64,000 nt of DNA from Micromonospora purpureochromogenes (GCF_900091515.1 NZ_LT607410.1:434001-498000), one strand, 5' to 3'. Positions 1 to 8,970 are shown, numbered from the stretch's first letter. Numbers and translations: made by a program. The notes: generated from the sequence alone by a model not told the origin.

Positions 1-2
1 CT

Positions 3-293
3 GTCGGCGAGACCGTCTCGTACTTCTTCACCCTGCGGGTGGACCGGCTCCCGCGGCCAACCGCCGGGCGAGTCACCATCGACGTCGAGGCCGACACCGA
101 CCCCGCCAACGACCGGGCGGAGATCGTGCTCGTCCCGCCGGCCGGAACCGGCGGCAACGGCGGTGGCGACGGCTCGCTGCCCATCACCGGCGCATCCACC
201 GCGGTGACGATGGCCGTCGGCGGGCTGCTGCTCGCCGCCGGTACGACCGGGGTCCTGCTGGCCCGCCGCCGACGCACCGACTTCGTCGCCTGA
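3..293 (+). CDS. LPITG-anchored surface protein, 5'-truncated by window edge
   Basis: Only the C-terminal end is present; the frame is open from base 3 and runs off the left edge. The visible part ends in a glycine-rich linker, an LPITG sortase motif (about base 178), a hydrophobic helix and an RRRR-containing tail ending in DFVA. This is the standard cell-wall sorting signal: a sortase cleaves in the motif and attaches the protein to peptidoglycan. The region before the linker (a VSYFFTLRVD stretch, then a DPANDRAE stretch) matches equivalent positions in the next two genes, so this is the first visible member of a tandem family of three. The missing N-terminus probably carries the same signal peptide as its neighbours. 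Ligand or function cannot be told. Confidence 0.85.
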   Translation, partial: VGETVSYFFTLRVDRLPRPTAGRVTIDVEADTDPANDRAEIVLVPPAGTGGNGGGDGSLPITGASTAVTMAVGGLLLAAGTTGVLLARRRRTDFVA

Positions 294-306
294 CCAGCAC
301 CGCGTC

Positions 307-337
307 ACGCCCCGTCGCCGCCCCGGCGACGGGGCGT
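307..337. terminator. Hairpin after first LPITG gene
   Basis: Two 14-base arms (307-320 and 324-337) pair perfectly around a 3-base loop, 14 bases after the stop codon. Very GC-rich, with no U-tract, as is usual for actinomycete terminators. Confidence 0.6.
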
Positions 338-482
338 CGCCAGGGCCCGTCCGTTGCGCCGAAGATGCTCAGCCGTTCGGCTCGTTTGCCTGTTCCGGAC
401 GCCATTCAGGGTGACGCGGTGTTTTAAGGAGTCCTTAAGATCCGCAGGCTCCACCTGGACACCCCCACGGGAGGAACCCCCA

Positions 483-2018
483 ATGCTCACGCACTCCACC
501 CGGCGCTGGCTCGCCGGGTTGGGCGTCGCAGGCGCGTTCGTCGCCGCCTCCGCCACCCCCGCCCACGCGGCGGACCCCCTGGAGATCGCCGCCTGGGACG
601 TCCTGGTCGCCCCCGAACACACCACGTACAACTTCATCGCCACGTACATCGCGGGCGAGGAACAGCTGAAGAGCGCGACCCTGGACCTGGACCTGTCCGA
701 GGTCAACGACGTCGCCACCATCGAGCTGGTCACCTCCGACTGGGAGTGCGTCCCCTCCGGCGACACCCTGCACTGCGAGGCGGAGGCCGACGAGTGGGGC
801 GTGCCCAGCCTCGACTACTACCTGACCGCCAAGGCGGACGCGAAGCCCGGACAGAAGGCCGAGCTGGGCATCAAGGCGACCGGCGGCGGCCAGGCGGCCA
901 GCAGGAGCGTCACGGTCACCATCGCCGAGGGTGTCGACCTGCAGTCCGAGCCGGAGGCCACGGTCGACGGCGATCCGGGCGCCACCGTGGGGCTGCCCGG
1001 CGACGTGGTCCGCAACTCGGGCGACAACACGGCGCACGGCGCGGTGTTGCGGCTGCAGGCCGACTACCTCAGCTCGTACGTCGGTAACTTCAGCAACTGC
1101 GAAGACATCGAGTACCTGGCCGTCATCTGCACCTTCGACACCGACCTGGAGCCGGGCAAGAGCTACCGGCTCTCCGAGAAGCTCCCGGTCAAGCTGGACA
1201 AGGGTGCCCGTACGGGCAGCGAGCTGGAGAACTACGTCGACTGGTTGACCAAGGACGACTGGGCCAAGATCATCGACGACCCCGGCTTCCCGCTGCCGCC
1301 GGGCACCCCGGGCACCGGCGACAAGCTCAGCCTGGTCGAGCTGCCGGCCGCCCGGCAGGCGGCCGTCCCGCAGACCGACGTGGACCAGACGAACAACTTC
1401 ACGGTCGTCGACATCAAGGTCGGCGGCGACAACTGGGCCGACCTGGCCGCCGTGGGCGGCACCGCCACCGGCAAGGTCGGCGACAAGGTCACGGTGACCG
1501 CCGGCTTCACGAACCTGGGTCCGGCCACGGTGGACGCCTGGCGGCTCACCGAGCCGATCGTGACCGTGGAGATCCCGCAGGGCACCGAGGCGATCGAGGT
1601 CTCCGAGGAGTGCGCGCCGTACGACAAGGACAGCGAGGAGCCCTGGTATCCCTGGGATCACTCGGGTGAGCCGGGCGCCGACCTGTACGGCTGCATCTCC
1701 GCCGGGGACCCGGAGCCGGGCGTGGGCGGTTCGTACCCGTTCACCCTGCGGATCGACAAGCTGACCGGGCCGACCTCCGGCAAGGTGACCACCAACCTGG
1801 ACGGCGACCCGAAGGCGGACAACAACGAGGCAGCCATCGTCATCAAGCCGGGCAACGGAAACCCGGGCTCGGGCGACGGTGGCAACGGTGGCGGTGGCTC
1901 CCTGCCGATCACCGGTGAGAACACGGGCCTGATCGCCGGCATCGGCGGCCTGCTGCTCGTCGCCGGCGTCGGCGGCTACGTGGTGGCCCGCCGCCGCCGG
2001 ACCCGCTTCGTCGCCTGA
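483..2018 (+). CDS. LPITG-anchored surface protein with DUF11-like repeats
   Basis: A 511-residue exported protein. The ATG at 483 follows a GGGAGGAA ribosome site; the frame is open further upstream, but only this start gives the signal peptide (TRRW, then a hydrophobic stretch, then an AHAA cleavage site near residue 30). The body has two or more Ig-like segments resembling DUF11/CARDB domains, with paired cysteines and NLGPA-type motifs (near residues 340-350), which are common in surface adhesins and stalks. LPITG lies at 474-478, followed by a membrane helix and an RRRRTRFVA tail. The first 80 coding bases differ by one base from those of the gene at 2143, and the ribosome site is also shared. 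A housekeeping sortase presumably anchors it; no sortase gene is in the window. The role is inferred to be structural or adhesive. Confidence 0.88.
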   Translation: MLTHSTRRWLAGLGVAGAFVAASATPAHAADPLEIAAWDVLVAPEHTTYNFIATYIAGEEQLKSATLDLDLSEVNDVATIELVTSDWECVPSGDTLHCEAEADEWGVPSLDYYLTAKADAKPGQKAELGIKATGGGQAASRSVTVTIAEGVDLQSEPEATVDGDPGATVGLPGDVVRNSGDNTAHGAVLRLQADYLSSYVGNFSNCEDIEYLAVICTFDTDLEPGKSYRLSEKLPVKLDKGARTGSELENYVDWLTKDDWAKIIDDPGFPLPPGTPGTGDKLSLVELPAARQAAVPQTDVDQTNNFTVVDIKVGGDNWADLAAVGGTATGKVGDKVTVTAGFTNLGPATVDAWRLTEPIVTVEIPQGTEAIEVSEECAPYDKDSEEPWYPWDHSGEPGADLYGCISAGDPEPGVGGSYPFTLRIDKLTGPTSGKVTTNLDGDPKADNNEAAIVIKPGNGNPGSGDGGNGGGGSLPITGENTGLIAGIGGLLLVAGVGGYVVARRRRTRFVA

Positions 2019-2032
2019 TTCACCGCACCATC

Positions 2033-2072
2033 CGGCGACGCCCGCCGACCAGCTGGTCGGCGGGCGTCGCCG
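2033..2072. terminator. 40-bp perfect palindrome between LPITG genes
   Basis: Both 20-base halves (2033-2052 and 2053-2072) are exact reverse complements. It starts 15 bases after the stop codon of the second LPITG gene and ends 70 bases before the next start. In RNA it would fold as a long hairpin with almost no loop, so it probably acts as a terminator that separates the paralogues. Confidence 0.7.
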
Positions 2073-2142
2073 TCGGACGCGAGCGGCGACACCGGACGCG
2101 TCCACCGACTCTTCCGCACCACCTCACGGGAGGAACCCCCCA

Positions 2143-3702
2143 ATGCTCACGCACTCGACCCGGCGCTGGCTCGCCGGGTTGGGCGTCGCAGGCGCGTTCG
2201 TCGCCGCCTCCGCCACCCCCGCTTTCGCCGACGAGAAGCCGAAGCTTTCCGTCTACTTCGGCGACACCACGGTCGCTCTCGGCAGTCCGGGCACGACGAA
2301 CGCGGCGATCGTCTACAGCTCGGCGCCAGTCATTCTGAACAACCTCACTGTCCGCTATGACTACCGCGACCTGCTCGGCAAGGCGACCTTCACCGGCGAG
2401 AAGGACAGTTCCACCGACTGCGCCTCGCCGGAGGAGGGTGTGCTCGTCTGCACCGACCCGTTCGAGGTCGGCGTCGAGGACGAGTGGGGTCTGGGTGGCA
2501 TCGCGGATGTCGTCATCGCCGCGACGGACACCGCCAAGGAGGGCGACACCGGCGCGGTCAAGGTCAGCCTCAGCGCCGACGGCTATGACGCCGTCCAGTG
2601 GGAGGCAGAGGTCCGCGTGGGCGAGGGGGTCGACATTGCGGCGAGCGAGGGAGTGGAGGTCTCTGGTGCGCCCGGCGCCTCCTTCACCGCACCGCTGCAG
2701 GTCAGCAACGCGGGCGAGACGAGCGTCAAGGGCCTTGGGGCGATCTTCTTCAACGACCACGCCATCCGGTCAGCCACCCGCTACAGCAACTGCACCTACG
2801 ACGCGGACCGGCTGCGTAGCTGCCAGTTCGACCAGGAGTTGGCACCGGGCAGCAGCTACGAGGCGACGCTGTCCTACCAGATCGGCAAGGACGCCTTCGC
2901 CCCGGGTTTCGCCTACGGCGAGATCAGCTGGCAGACCACCGCCGAGCTGGAGGACTTCAAGTCGTACCTGACCAGCCACGGCTACGAACTGGGCAAGCCC
3001 GGTGACGGACCGGTGCTGACCTTGCAGACGGCTCGAGCGCTGCGGGGCGTCCAGGCCGACACAAACCCGGAGAACAACTGGTCCTCTCTAGCCCTGAAGG
3101 TGACCGGCAAGAACGGCGCCGATCTCGCCGCGGTCGGCGACTCGGTCCAGGGAGAGGCTGGCGACCTCGTGCACGCCACGATCGGCGTGAAGAACAACGG
3201 GCCGGCAGCGCTGGACTTCAGCCGAGGCGGCAGCCCGGTAACGAAGATCGACGTGACGGTTCCCGCCGGTACGACCGCGGTCGAGGTGCCCGAGGTCTGC
3301 GTGCCCTTCGATGGCGAGCGGGGGGACTGGGAGAACGCCGGCAAGGCGGGAGCGAAGGCGTACCGCTGCTGGCCGGACGTCTTCATCGGCCTCGACGAGG
3401 AGCAGACCGTCGAGTTCGGCTTGCGGATCGACAAGGTTGTTCCGAACGCTGCCGGCACCGTCACCATCAATGCCAAGTGCGAGTGCGAAGGTGGGCTCGA
3501 CGCTGACCTGAACAAGGCCAACGACACCGCGAAGCTGCTGGTGAACGCGACCGGCGGCAACGGCGGTGGCGGTGATGGCGGCACGCTGCCGATCACCGGC
3601 GAGTCCACCGCGCTGGTCGCCGGCATCGGCGGCCTCCTGCTGGCGGCCGGCGTCGGCGGCTACGTGGTGGCCCGCCGCCGCAAGACCCGCTTCGTCGCCT
3701 GA
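2143..3702 (+). CDS. LPITG-anchored surface protein, paralogue
   Basis: A 519-residue surface protein with the same plan as its upstream neighbour: a near-identical signal peptide ending AFA-D, Ig-like/DUF11-type segments, a glycine-rich linker, LPITG at 482-486, a membrane helix and an RRRKTRFVA tail. The start follows a GGGAGGAA ribosome site matching that of the neighbour. The mature region has clearly diverged, while the signal peptide and sorting signal are conserved almost base for base, which suggests recombination or conversion at both ends. It is probably attached covalently to peptidoglycan by a sortase. There is no catalytic motif, so a structural or binding role is likely. Codon use in the middle is a little less extreme in GC than in the neighbour. 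Confidence 0.88.
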   Translation: MLTHSTRRWLAGLGVAGAFVAASATPAFADEKPKLSVYFGDTTVALGSPGTTNAAIVYSSAPVILNNLTVRYDYRDLLGKATFTGEKDSSTDCASPEEGVLVCTDPFEVGVEDEWGLGGIADVVIAATDTAKEGDTGAVKVSLSADGYDAVQWEAEVRVGEGVDIAASEGVEVSGAPGASFTAPLQVSNAGETSVKGLGAIFFNDHAIRSATRYSNCTYDADRLRSCQFDQELAPGSSYEATLSYQIGKDAFAPGFAYGEISWQTTAELEDFKSYLTSHGYELGKPGDGPVLTLQTARALRGVQADTNPENNWSSLALKVTGKNGADLAAVGDSVQGEAGDLVHATIGVKNNGPAALDFSRGGSPVTKIDVTVPAGTTAVEVPEVCVPFDGERGDWENAGKAGAKAYRCWPDVFIGLDEEQTVEFGLRIDKVVPNAAGTVTINAKCECEGGLDADLNKANDTAKLLVNATGGNGGGGDGGTLPITGESTALVAGIGGLLLAAGVGGYVVARRRKTRFVA

Positions 3703-3719
3703 TCCCACCCGCACCATCC

Positions 3720-3753
3720 GGCGCCCCGTCGACCACCCGGCCGGCGGGGCGCC
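3720..3753. terminator. Hairpin after third LPITG gene
   Basis: Arms 3720-3731 and 3742-3753 pair with one mismatch around a 10-base loop, 17 bases after the stop codon. It separates the surface-protein array from hen1. Confidence 0.5.
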
Positions 3754-3810
3754 GCCGTCTCTCCGCCGACGACGAAAACGGGACGACGCAAGATCGATGC
3801 CCCTGACACC

Positions 3811-5385
3811 ATGGTCGGCGTGCTGCTCACCCTGACCACCACCCACCGGCCGGCGACCGACCTCGGGTACCTGCTGGTCAAGCACCCTGACCGGGTCCAG
3901 TCGTTCGAGCTGCCGGCGGGCACCGCGCACGTCTTCTACCCCGAGGCGGACGAGGACCGGTGCACCGCCGCCCTGCTGGTCGAGATCGACCCGCAGCGGC
4001 TCGGCGTGGGGCGGCGTGGCGGCCGGAAGCAGGCCAGCACCCCGGAGAGCTTCACCCTCGGGCAGTACGTCAACGACCGGGCGTACGCCGCGTCCAGCCT
4101 GCTCGCCTCGGCACTGTCCACGGTGTTCCGGTCGGCGCTGCGCGGCGAGTCCCGGGACCGCCCGGAGCTGGCCGGCACCGCCATCCCGCTGGAGGTACGG
4201 GTGCCGGTGCTGCGCTGCCGTGGTGGCGCCGACGTGGCCGGGCGGCTCTTCGCCCCGCTGGGCTGGACGGTCACCGCCACCCCGATCCCCCTGGACGAGC
4301 AGCACCCCGACTGGGGTGACAGCCGGTACGTCGACCTCGTCCTGACCGGCACCCTCCAGGTCGCCGACGCCCTCAACCACCTGTACGTCCTGCTGCCCGT
4401 GCTGGACGACGCGAAGCACTACTGGGTGGCGCCGGACGAGATCGACAAGCTGCTCCGCGCCGGCGCGGGCTGGCTGGCCGACCACCCGGAGCGAGCCCTG
4501 ATCACCCGTCGCTACCTGGCCCACCGCCGGGCGCTGGCCGGGAAGGCGCTGGCCCGGCTGACCGAGCTGCGCCTCGCCGACGAGCCCCTGCCCGACGACA
4601 GCATCGACGAGCCCCCGGCCGACCCGGGACCCGTGGCGGGCGCGCCCGGACCCGACACCGGCACCCCGCAGAGCGAGGCTGGCGCAGCGGGACACGAAGG
4701 CGGGGCGACCCGGACGGCGGACGCGGCCGGACCGGGGCGGGCGTCGCTGGCGGTACGGCGGCGCGAGGCGGTGCTCGCCGCCCTGGCGGCCAGCGGCGCG
4801 ACCCGGGTGCTCGACCTCGGCTGCGGTGGCGGCGCGCTGCTCACCGCCCTGGTCGCCGACCGGCGCTACACGGAGGTCGTCGGCACCGACGTCTCCACCC
4901 ACGCGCTGACGCTGGCCGCCCGCCGGCTGCGCCTGGACCGGCTGCCGGAGCGGCAGCGCGACCGGATCCGGCTCTGGCAGTCCGCCCTCACCTACCGGGA
5001 CGACCGGCTGCGCGGCTACGACGCGGCGGTGCTGATGGAGGTGATCGAGCATCTGGACCCGCCCCGGCTGCCGGCGCTGGAGGACGCGGTGCTGGGCCAC
5101 GCCCGGCCGGGCACCGTGGTGGTGACCACGCCGAACGTCGAGTACAACGTCCGCTACGAGGGGCTGCCGGCGGGGCGGTTCCGGCACGCCGACCACCGCT
5201 TCGAGTGGACCCGCGCCGAGTTCGCCGCCTGGATCGGGCGGGTGGCCGCGACGTACGGCTACACCGCCACGATCGGCGGCGTCGGGGAGGAGGACCCGGA
5301 GGTGGGTGCCCCGACCCAGATGGCCGTGCTCACCGCAGCGGAAATGGCAACCACCACGACCGACCGGAAGGAGGAGCGCCGATGA
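3811..5385 (+). CDS. hen1: Bacterial Hen1: RNA 3'-terminal ribose 2'-O-methyltransferase
   Basis: A 524-residue protein of the bacterial Hen1 family. In characterised relatives, Hen1 methylates the 2'-OH at the 3' end of cleaved RNA before Pnkp reseals it, protecting the repaired site from renewed ribotoxin cleavage; its N-terminal half also activates the Pnkp ligase. Seen here: an N-terminal half opening LLTLTTTHRP (residues 1-270), a 45-residue Ala/Gly/Pro linker, then a SAM methyltransferase with VLDLGCGGG near 335. The metal site is Hen1-specific: MEVIEH (E410, E413, H414) and H459/H462 in a HADHRFEW context. Homologues usually begin at the LLTL segment, so GTG 3820 is an alternative start. 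The stop overlaps the pnkp start (ATGA), so the two are translationally coupled. Confidence 0.93.
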   Translation: MVGVLLTLTTTHRPATDLGYLLVKHPDRVQSFELPAGTAHVFYPEADEDRCTAALLVEIDPQRLGVGRRGGRKQASTPESFTLGQYVNDRAYAASSLLASALSTVFRSALRGESRDRPELAGTAIPLEVRVPVLRCRGGADVAGRLFAPLGWTVTATPIPLDEQHPDWGDSRYVDLVLTGTLQVADALNHLYVLLPVLDDAKHYWVAPDEIDKLLRAGAGWLADHPERALITRRYLAHRRALAGKALARLTELRLADEPLPDDSIDEPPADPGPVAGAPGPDTGTPQSEAGAAGHEGGATRTADAAGPGRASLAVRRREAVLAALAASGATRVLDLGCGGGALLTALVADRRYTEVVGTDVSTHALTLAARRLRLDRLPERQRDRIRLWQSALTYRDDRLRGYDAAVLMEVIEHLDPPRLPALEDAVLGHARPGTVVVTTPNVEYNVRYEGLPAGRFRHADHRFEWTRAEFAAWIGRVAATYGYTATIGGVGEEDPEVGAPTQMAVLTAAEMATTTTDRKEERR

Positions 5386-7901
5386 CCACCCTCGACATCC
5401 CCGAGCTGGCCCTGGTGGCGCTGGTCGGCGTCTCCGGATCGGGCAAGTCGACCTTCGCCCGCCGGCACTTCCTGCCCAGCCAGGTGCTCTCCTCGGACAT
5501 GTTCCGGGCGATGGTCGCCGACGACGAGAACGACCAGTCCGCCTCCGCCGATGCGTTCGAGGCGCTGCACCACATCGCCGCCACCCGGCTGCGTCGGGGC
5601 CGGTTGACCGTGGTCGACGCGACCAATCTCCAGTCGCACGCCCGGGCCGCGCTGGTCCGGGTGGCCAGGGAGCACGACGTGCTGCCGGTGGCCATCGTGC
5701 TGGACGTGCCGGAGGCGCTGGCCTGGGAGCGGACCCAGGGGCGGACCGACCGGACCTTCGGCCGGCAGGTGCTGACCCGGATGCAGCGTGACCTGCGGCG
5801 GACGTACGGGCTGCTGGCCCGGGAGGGCTTCCGCAAGGTGCACGTGCTGCGCGGGGTCGAGGAGATCGCGGCCGCGGAGATCCGGTACGAGAAGCTCTTC
5901 AACGACCGGCGGGAGCTGACCGGGCCGTTCGACATCGTCGGTGACGTGCACGGCTGTCGGGAGGAACTGGAGGCGCTGCTGCTCCGGCTCGGCTGGTCGT
6001 TGCGGCGCGACGACGCGGGCCGCCCGGTGGACGCGGTGCACCCGGCTGGTCGTACCGCGGTCTTCGTGGGTGACCTGGTGGACCGCGGCCCGGACTCCCC
6101 CGGCGTGCTCCGTCTGGTGATGGGGATGGTGGCGGCCGGGCACGCGATCTGCGTGCCGGGCAACCACGAGCAGAAGCTGCTGCGCAAGCTGCGCGGCCGC
6201 GACGTGCGGCTCACCCACGGCCTGGCCGAGACGATGGCCCAGCTGGAGTCGGAGCCGGCGGAGTTCGTCGCGGAGGTCTCCGCCTTCGTCGACGGCCTGG
6301 TCAGCCACTTCGTGCTGGACGGCGGCCGGCTGGTGGTCGCGCACGCCGGCCTGAAGGAGGCCTACCAGGGCCGCGCGTCCGGCCGGGTCCGCGCGTTCGC
6401 GCTCTTCGGGGAGACCACCGGGGAAACCGACGAGTACGGCCTGCCGGTGCGCTACCCGTGGGCGCGCGACTACCGGGGCCCGGCCATGGTCGTGTACGGC
6501 CACACGCCGACACCGGAACCGGAGTGGGTGAACAACACCATCTGCATCGACACCGGCTGCGTCTTCGGCGGCCGGCTCACCGCCCTGCGCTACCCGGAGA
6601 AGGAACTGGTCGCCGTCCCGGCGGTCAAGGAGTGGTACGCGCCGGTCCGCCCGCTGGTCAGCGCCCCGGCCCGACCGGACACGGTGCTGGACCTGACGGA
6701 CGTCACCGGCCGCCGGCACCTCGAGCACGCGTACGGGACGCTGACCGTGCCGGCGGAGAACGCCGCCGCCGCGCTGGAGGTGATGAGCCGGTTCGCGGTC
6801 GACCCGGGCCGGCTGGTCTGGTTGCCGCCGACCATGGCGCCCTGCTCGACCGCCACCGTCGAGGGCTTCCTGGAGCACCCGGCGCAGGCGTTCGAGGACT
6901 ACCGGGCGGCGGGCGTGGACCGGGTGGTCTGCGAGGAGAAGCACATGGGCTCGCGGGCGGTGGTGCTGGTGGAGCGGGAGGCCACCGGTGGGCCGTTCGC
7001 CGGCGGCGTGGTGCACACCCGCACCGGCCGGCCGTTCTTCGGCGCGCCGCTCGACGAGCAGTTGCTGGCCCGGGTACGCGCGGCGGTGACCGCCGCCGGC
7101 CTCTGGGCCGCGCTGGGCACCGACGCGCTGCTGCTCGACTGCGAGCTGCTGCCCTGGTCGGCGAAGGCGGGCGGGCTGATCCGCGAGCAGTACGCCAGCG
7201 TCGGCGCGGCCGGCCGGGCGGCGCTGCCGGCGGTGCTCGCCACGCTGGACGCCGCTGCGACCCGGGGGCTGCCGGTGGACGGGCTGCGGGAGCGGATGGC
7301 GGCCCGCCGCGCCGAGGTGGACGGGTATTCGGCGGCCTACCGGGCGTACGTGGCGCCGACCGACGGGCTGCGCGGGGTGACCCTGGCGCCGTTCGCGGTG
7401 CTGGCGGGCGCGGGCGTGGGCTTCGCCGACCGGGACCACGGCTGGCACCTCGACCTGGTCGACCGGCTCTGCGCGGCCGACCCGGAGTTCTTCACCCCGA
7501 CCCGGCGGCAGGTGGTCGACCTCGCCGACGCCGCCGCGGTGGCGGCGGCCACCGACTGGTGGCTGGAGCTGACGTCGGCCGGGGGCGAGGGCATGGTGGT
7601 CAAGCCGTACGCGGGCCTGGCCGCCCGGTCGGCGCGCGGCTCGCTGCTCCAGGCGGGGATCAAGTGCCGGGGCCGGGAGTACCTGCGGATCATCTACGGC
7701 CCGGGCTACACCGCCCCCGACCAGCTCGCCGCGCTGCGCCGCCGTTCGCTGGGCCGCAAGCGGGGCCTGGCCCTGCGCGAGCACGCCCTCGGCCTCGCCG
7801 CCCTCGACGCGTTCGCCGACAACGCTCCCCTCTGGCGCCGCCACGAACTCGTCTTCGCCATCCTCGCCTGCGAATCCGAACCCGTCGACCCCCGCCTCTG
7901 A
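5382..7901 (+). CDS. pnkp: Polynucleotide kinase-phosphatase-ligase Pnkp
   Basis: An 839-residue three-domain RNA end-healing and sealing enzyme, close to the 870 residues of the Clostridium thermocellum enzyme. The 5' kinase domain has a GSGKST P-loop near residues 18-24. The metallophosphatase (2',3' phosphatase) domain follows with GDVHGC (D184), GDLVDRG (D231), GNHEQ (N261, H262) and a later HAGL. The C-terminal ligase/adenylyltransferase domain has EKHMGSR with the predicted AMP-accepting lysine at K520. The ATG at 5382 overlaps the hen1 stop and has a GGAGG site; the open frame further upstream lies inside hen1. With Hen1 it forms a complete repair pathway for tRNA and other RNA cut by ribotoxins. 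All catalytic motifs look intact. Confidence 0.95.
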   Translation: MTTLDIPELALVALVGVSGSGKSTFARRHFLPSQVLSSDMFRAMVADDENDQSASADAFEALHHIAATRLRRGRLTVVDATNLQSHARAALVRVAREHDVLPVAIVLDVPEALAWERTQGRTDRTFGRQVLTRMQRDLRRTYGLLAREGFRKVHVLRGVEEIAAAEIRYEKLFNDRRELTGPFDIVGDVHGCREELEALLLRLGWSLRRDDAGRPVDAVHPAGRTAVFVGDLVDRGPDSPGVLRLVMGMVAAGHAICVPGNHEQKLLRKLRGRDVRLTHGLAETMAQLESEPAEFVAEVSAFVDGLVSHFVLDGGRLVVAHAGLKEAYQGRASGRVRAFALFGETTGETDEYGLPVRYPWARDYRGPAMVVYGHTPTPEPEWVNNTICIDTGCVFGGRLTALRYPEKELVAVPAVKEWYAPVRPLVSAPARPDTVLDLTDVTGRRHLEHAYGTLTVPAENAAAALEVMSRFAVDPGRLVWLPPTMAPCSTATVEGFLEHPAQAFEDYRAAGVDRVVCEEKHMGSRAVVLVEREATGGPFAGGVVHTRTGRPFFGAPLDEQLLARVRAAVTAAGLWAALGTDALLLDCELLPWSAKAGGLIREQYASVGAAGRAALPAVLATLDAAATRGLPVDGLRERMAARRAEVDGYSAAYRAYVAPTDGLRGVTLAPFAVLAGAGVGFADRDHGWHLDLVDRLCAADPEFFTPTRRQVVDLADAAAVAAATDWWLELTSAGGEGMVVKPYAGLAARSARGSLLQAGIKCRGREYLRIIYGPGYTAPDQLAALRRRSLGRKRGLALREHALGLAALDAFADNAPLWRRHELVFAILACESEPVDPRL

Positions 7902-7936
7902 CCCGCACCCCACCCCACCCCACCCCCGAGACCCGC

Positions 7937-7996
7937 GCACTTTCGGAGAAAGCGTGGCCATTTCGCGCTCCATGGCCACGCTTTCCGTGAAAGTGC
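7937..7996. repeat. Long palindromic intergenic repeat, copy 1
   Basis: Arms 7937-7961 and 7972-7996 (25 bases each, a few mismatches) flank a 10-base loop. The outer arm starts GCACTTTCGGAGAAAGCG. The same arm sequence occurs in a second hairpin at 56105-56168, so this is a dispersed repeat rather than only a terminator of pnkp. It is followed by a G-rich tract up to about 8045. Confidence 0.8.
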
Positions 7997-8054
7997 CGGC
8001 AAGGGCGGGGGCGGGAGGGGTGGGGCGGGGTGGGGTGGGGGGCGGGTAGCCTGT

Positions 8055-8924
8055 GTGGCCGTGGACACAGGTGAGAAGAGCCGGGTCGTCGTTGAGACGG
8101 TCGCGTTGAATCCGCTCGACCCCAAGGAGCTGTTGCAGACCTTCGGGCTGATCGGCGTCTGGGTGATCCTCTTCGCCGAGACCGGCCTGCTGGTCGGCTT
8201 CTTCTTCCCGGGCGACTCGCTGCTGTTCCTGGCGGGTGTCGCGGCGTCACCGGTGGCGGACGCGATCTTCGGCAACGGCACCCGGCTCTCCCTGGTCGGG
8301 CTGCTGATCGGCGGGCCGATCTGCGCGATCATCGGCGCCCAGGTCGGGCACTGGCTCGGCTCCCGGTACGGCCGGCGGATGTTCGACCGGCCCAACTCCC
8401 GCCTCTTCAAGCGGGAGTACGTGGAGAAGGCGGAGCACTACTTCCAGAAGTTCGGCCCGGCGAAGGCCGTGGTGCTGGCCCGGTTCATCCCGATCGTGCG
8501 GACGTTCCTCAACCCGGTGGCGGGCGTGCTCGGCATGCCGGCCCGGCAGTTCTTCATCTGGAACGTGGTCGGCGCCGTCCTCTGGGTGGACGGCATCCTG
8601 CTGATCGGCTACCTGCTCGCCGAGCAGATCTACGACGCGATCGGCGACAAGATCGACCGGTACATCCTGCCGGTGGTCGCGCTGATCATCCTGATCTCGG
8701 TGCTGCCGATCTTCTTCGAGTTCCTGCGGGACCGGAAGGCCCGCAAGCGCGGCGAGGCCGTCGCGGTGGTGGCGGCGGCCAGCGCGGCCGGCGCCGTCGA
8801 CGCGGTCCGCGACACCATCGAGCACCACCTGCACCACGACCAGCCGCAGCAGCAGCACCCGTACCGGCAGCAGCCGCCGCAGGGCGAGCGGCGCTACCCG
8901 GAGGACCACGGCCAGGGCCGCTGA
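8055..8924 (+). CDS. DedA/SNARE-associated (VTT-domain) membrane protein
   Basis: A 289-residue polytopic membrane protein of the DedA family; members act as lipid scramblases or flippases (UPP or phospholipid recycling) and in membrane homeostasis. Seen here: the FFPGDSLLFLAG motif near residues 55-65, a re-entrant region with the conserved arginine motif (ARFIPIVRTFLNPVAGV, about 140-156) and four to five hydrophobic stretches. The last 60 residues are cytosolic, rich in His and Gln (repeated HH and QQ), an unusual tail of unknown role. The start is GTG 8055 or GTG 8061; neither has a strong ribosome site. A terminator hairpin follows the gene. The substrate is not predictable. Confidence 0.85.
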   Translation: MAVDTGEKSRVVVETVALNPLDPKELLQTFGLIGVWVILFAETGLLVGFFFPGDSLLFLAGVAASPVADAIFGNGTRLSLVGLLIGGPICAIIGAQVGHWLGSRYGRRMFDRPNSRLFKREYVEKAEHYFQKFGPAKAVVLARFIPIVRTFLNPVAGVLGMPARQFFIWNVVGAVLWVDGILLIGYLLAEQIYDAIGDKIDRYILPVVALIILISVLPIFFEFLRDRKARKRGEAVAVVAAASAAGAVDAVRDTIEHHLHHDQPQQQHPYRQQPPQGERRYPEDHGQGR

Positions 8925-8934
8925 CCCCTCGACG

Positions 8935-8970
8935 ACGAACGGCCGGCCCCGGAAGGGACCGGCCGTTCGT
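8935..8970. terminator. Terminator hairpin after dedA-like gene
   Basis: Perfect 12-base arms at 8935-8946 and 8959-8970 around a 12-base loop, 10 bases after the stop codon. Confidence 0.7.

Noticed and set aside
3088..5196. 702-residue minus-strand frame over hen1
   Set aside because: Opposite the third LPITG gene and hen1, which have clear domains.
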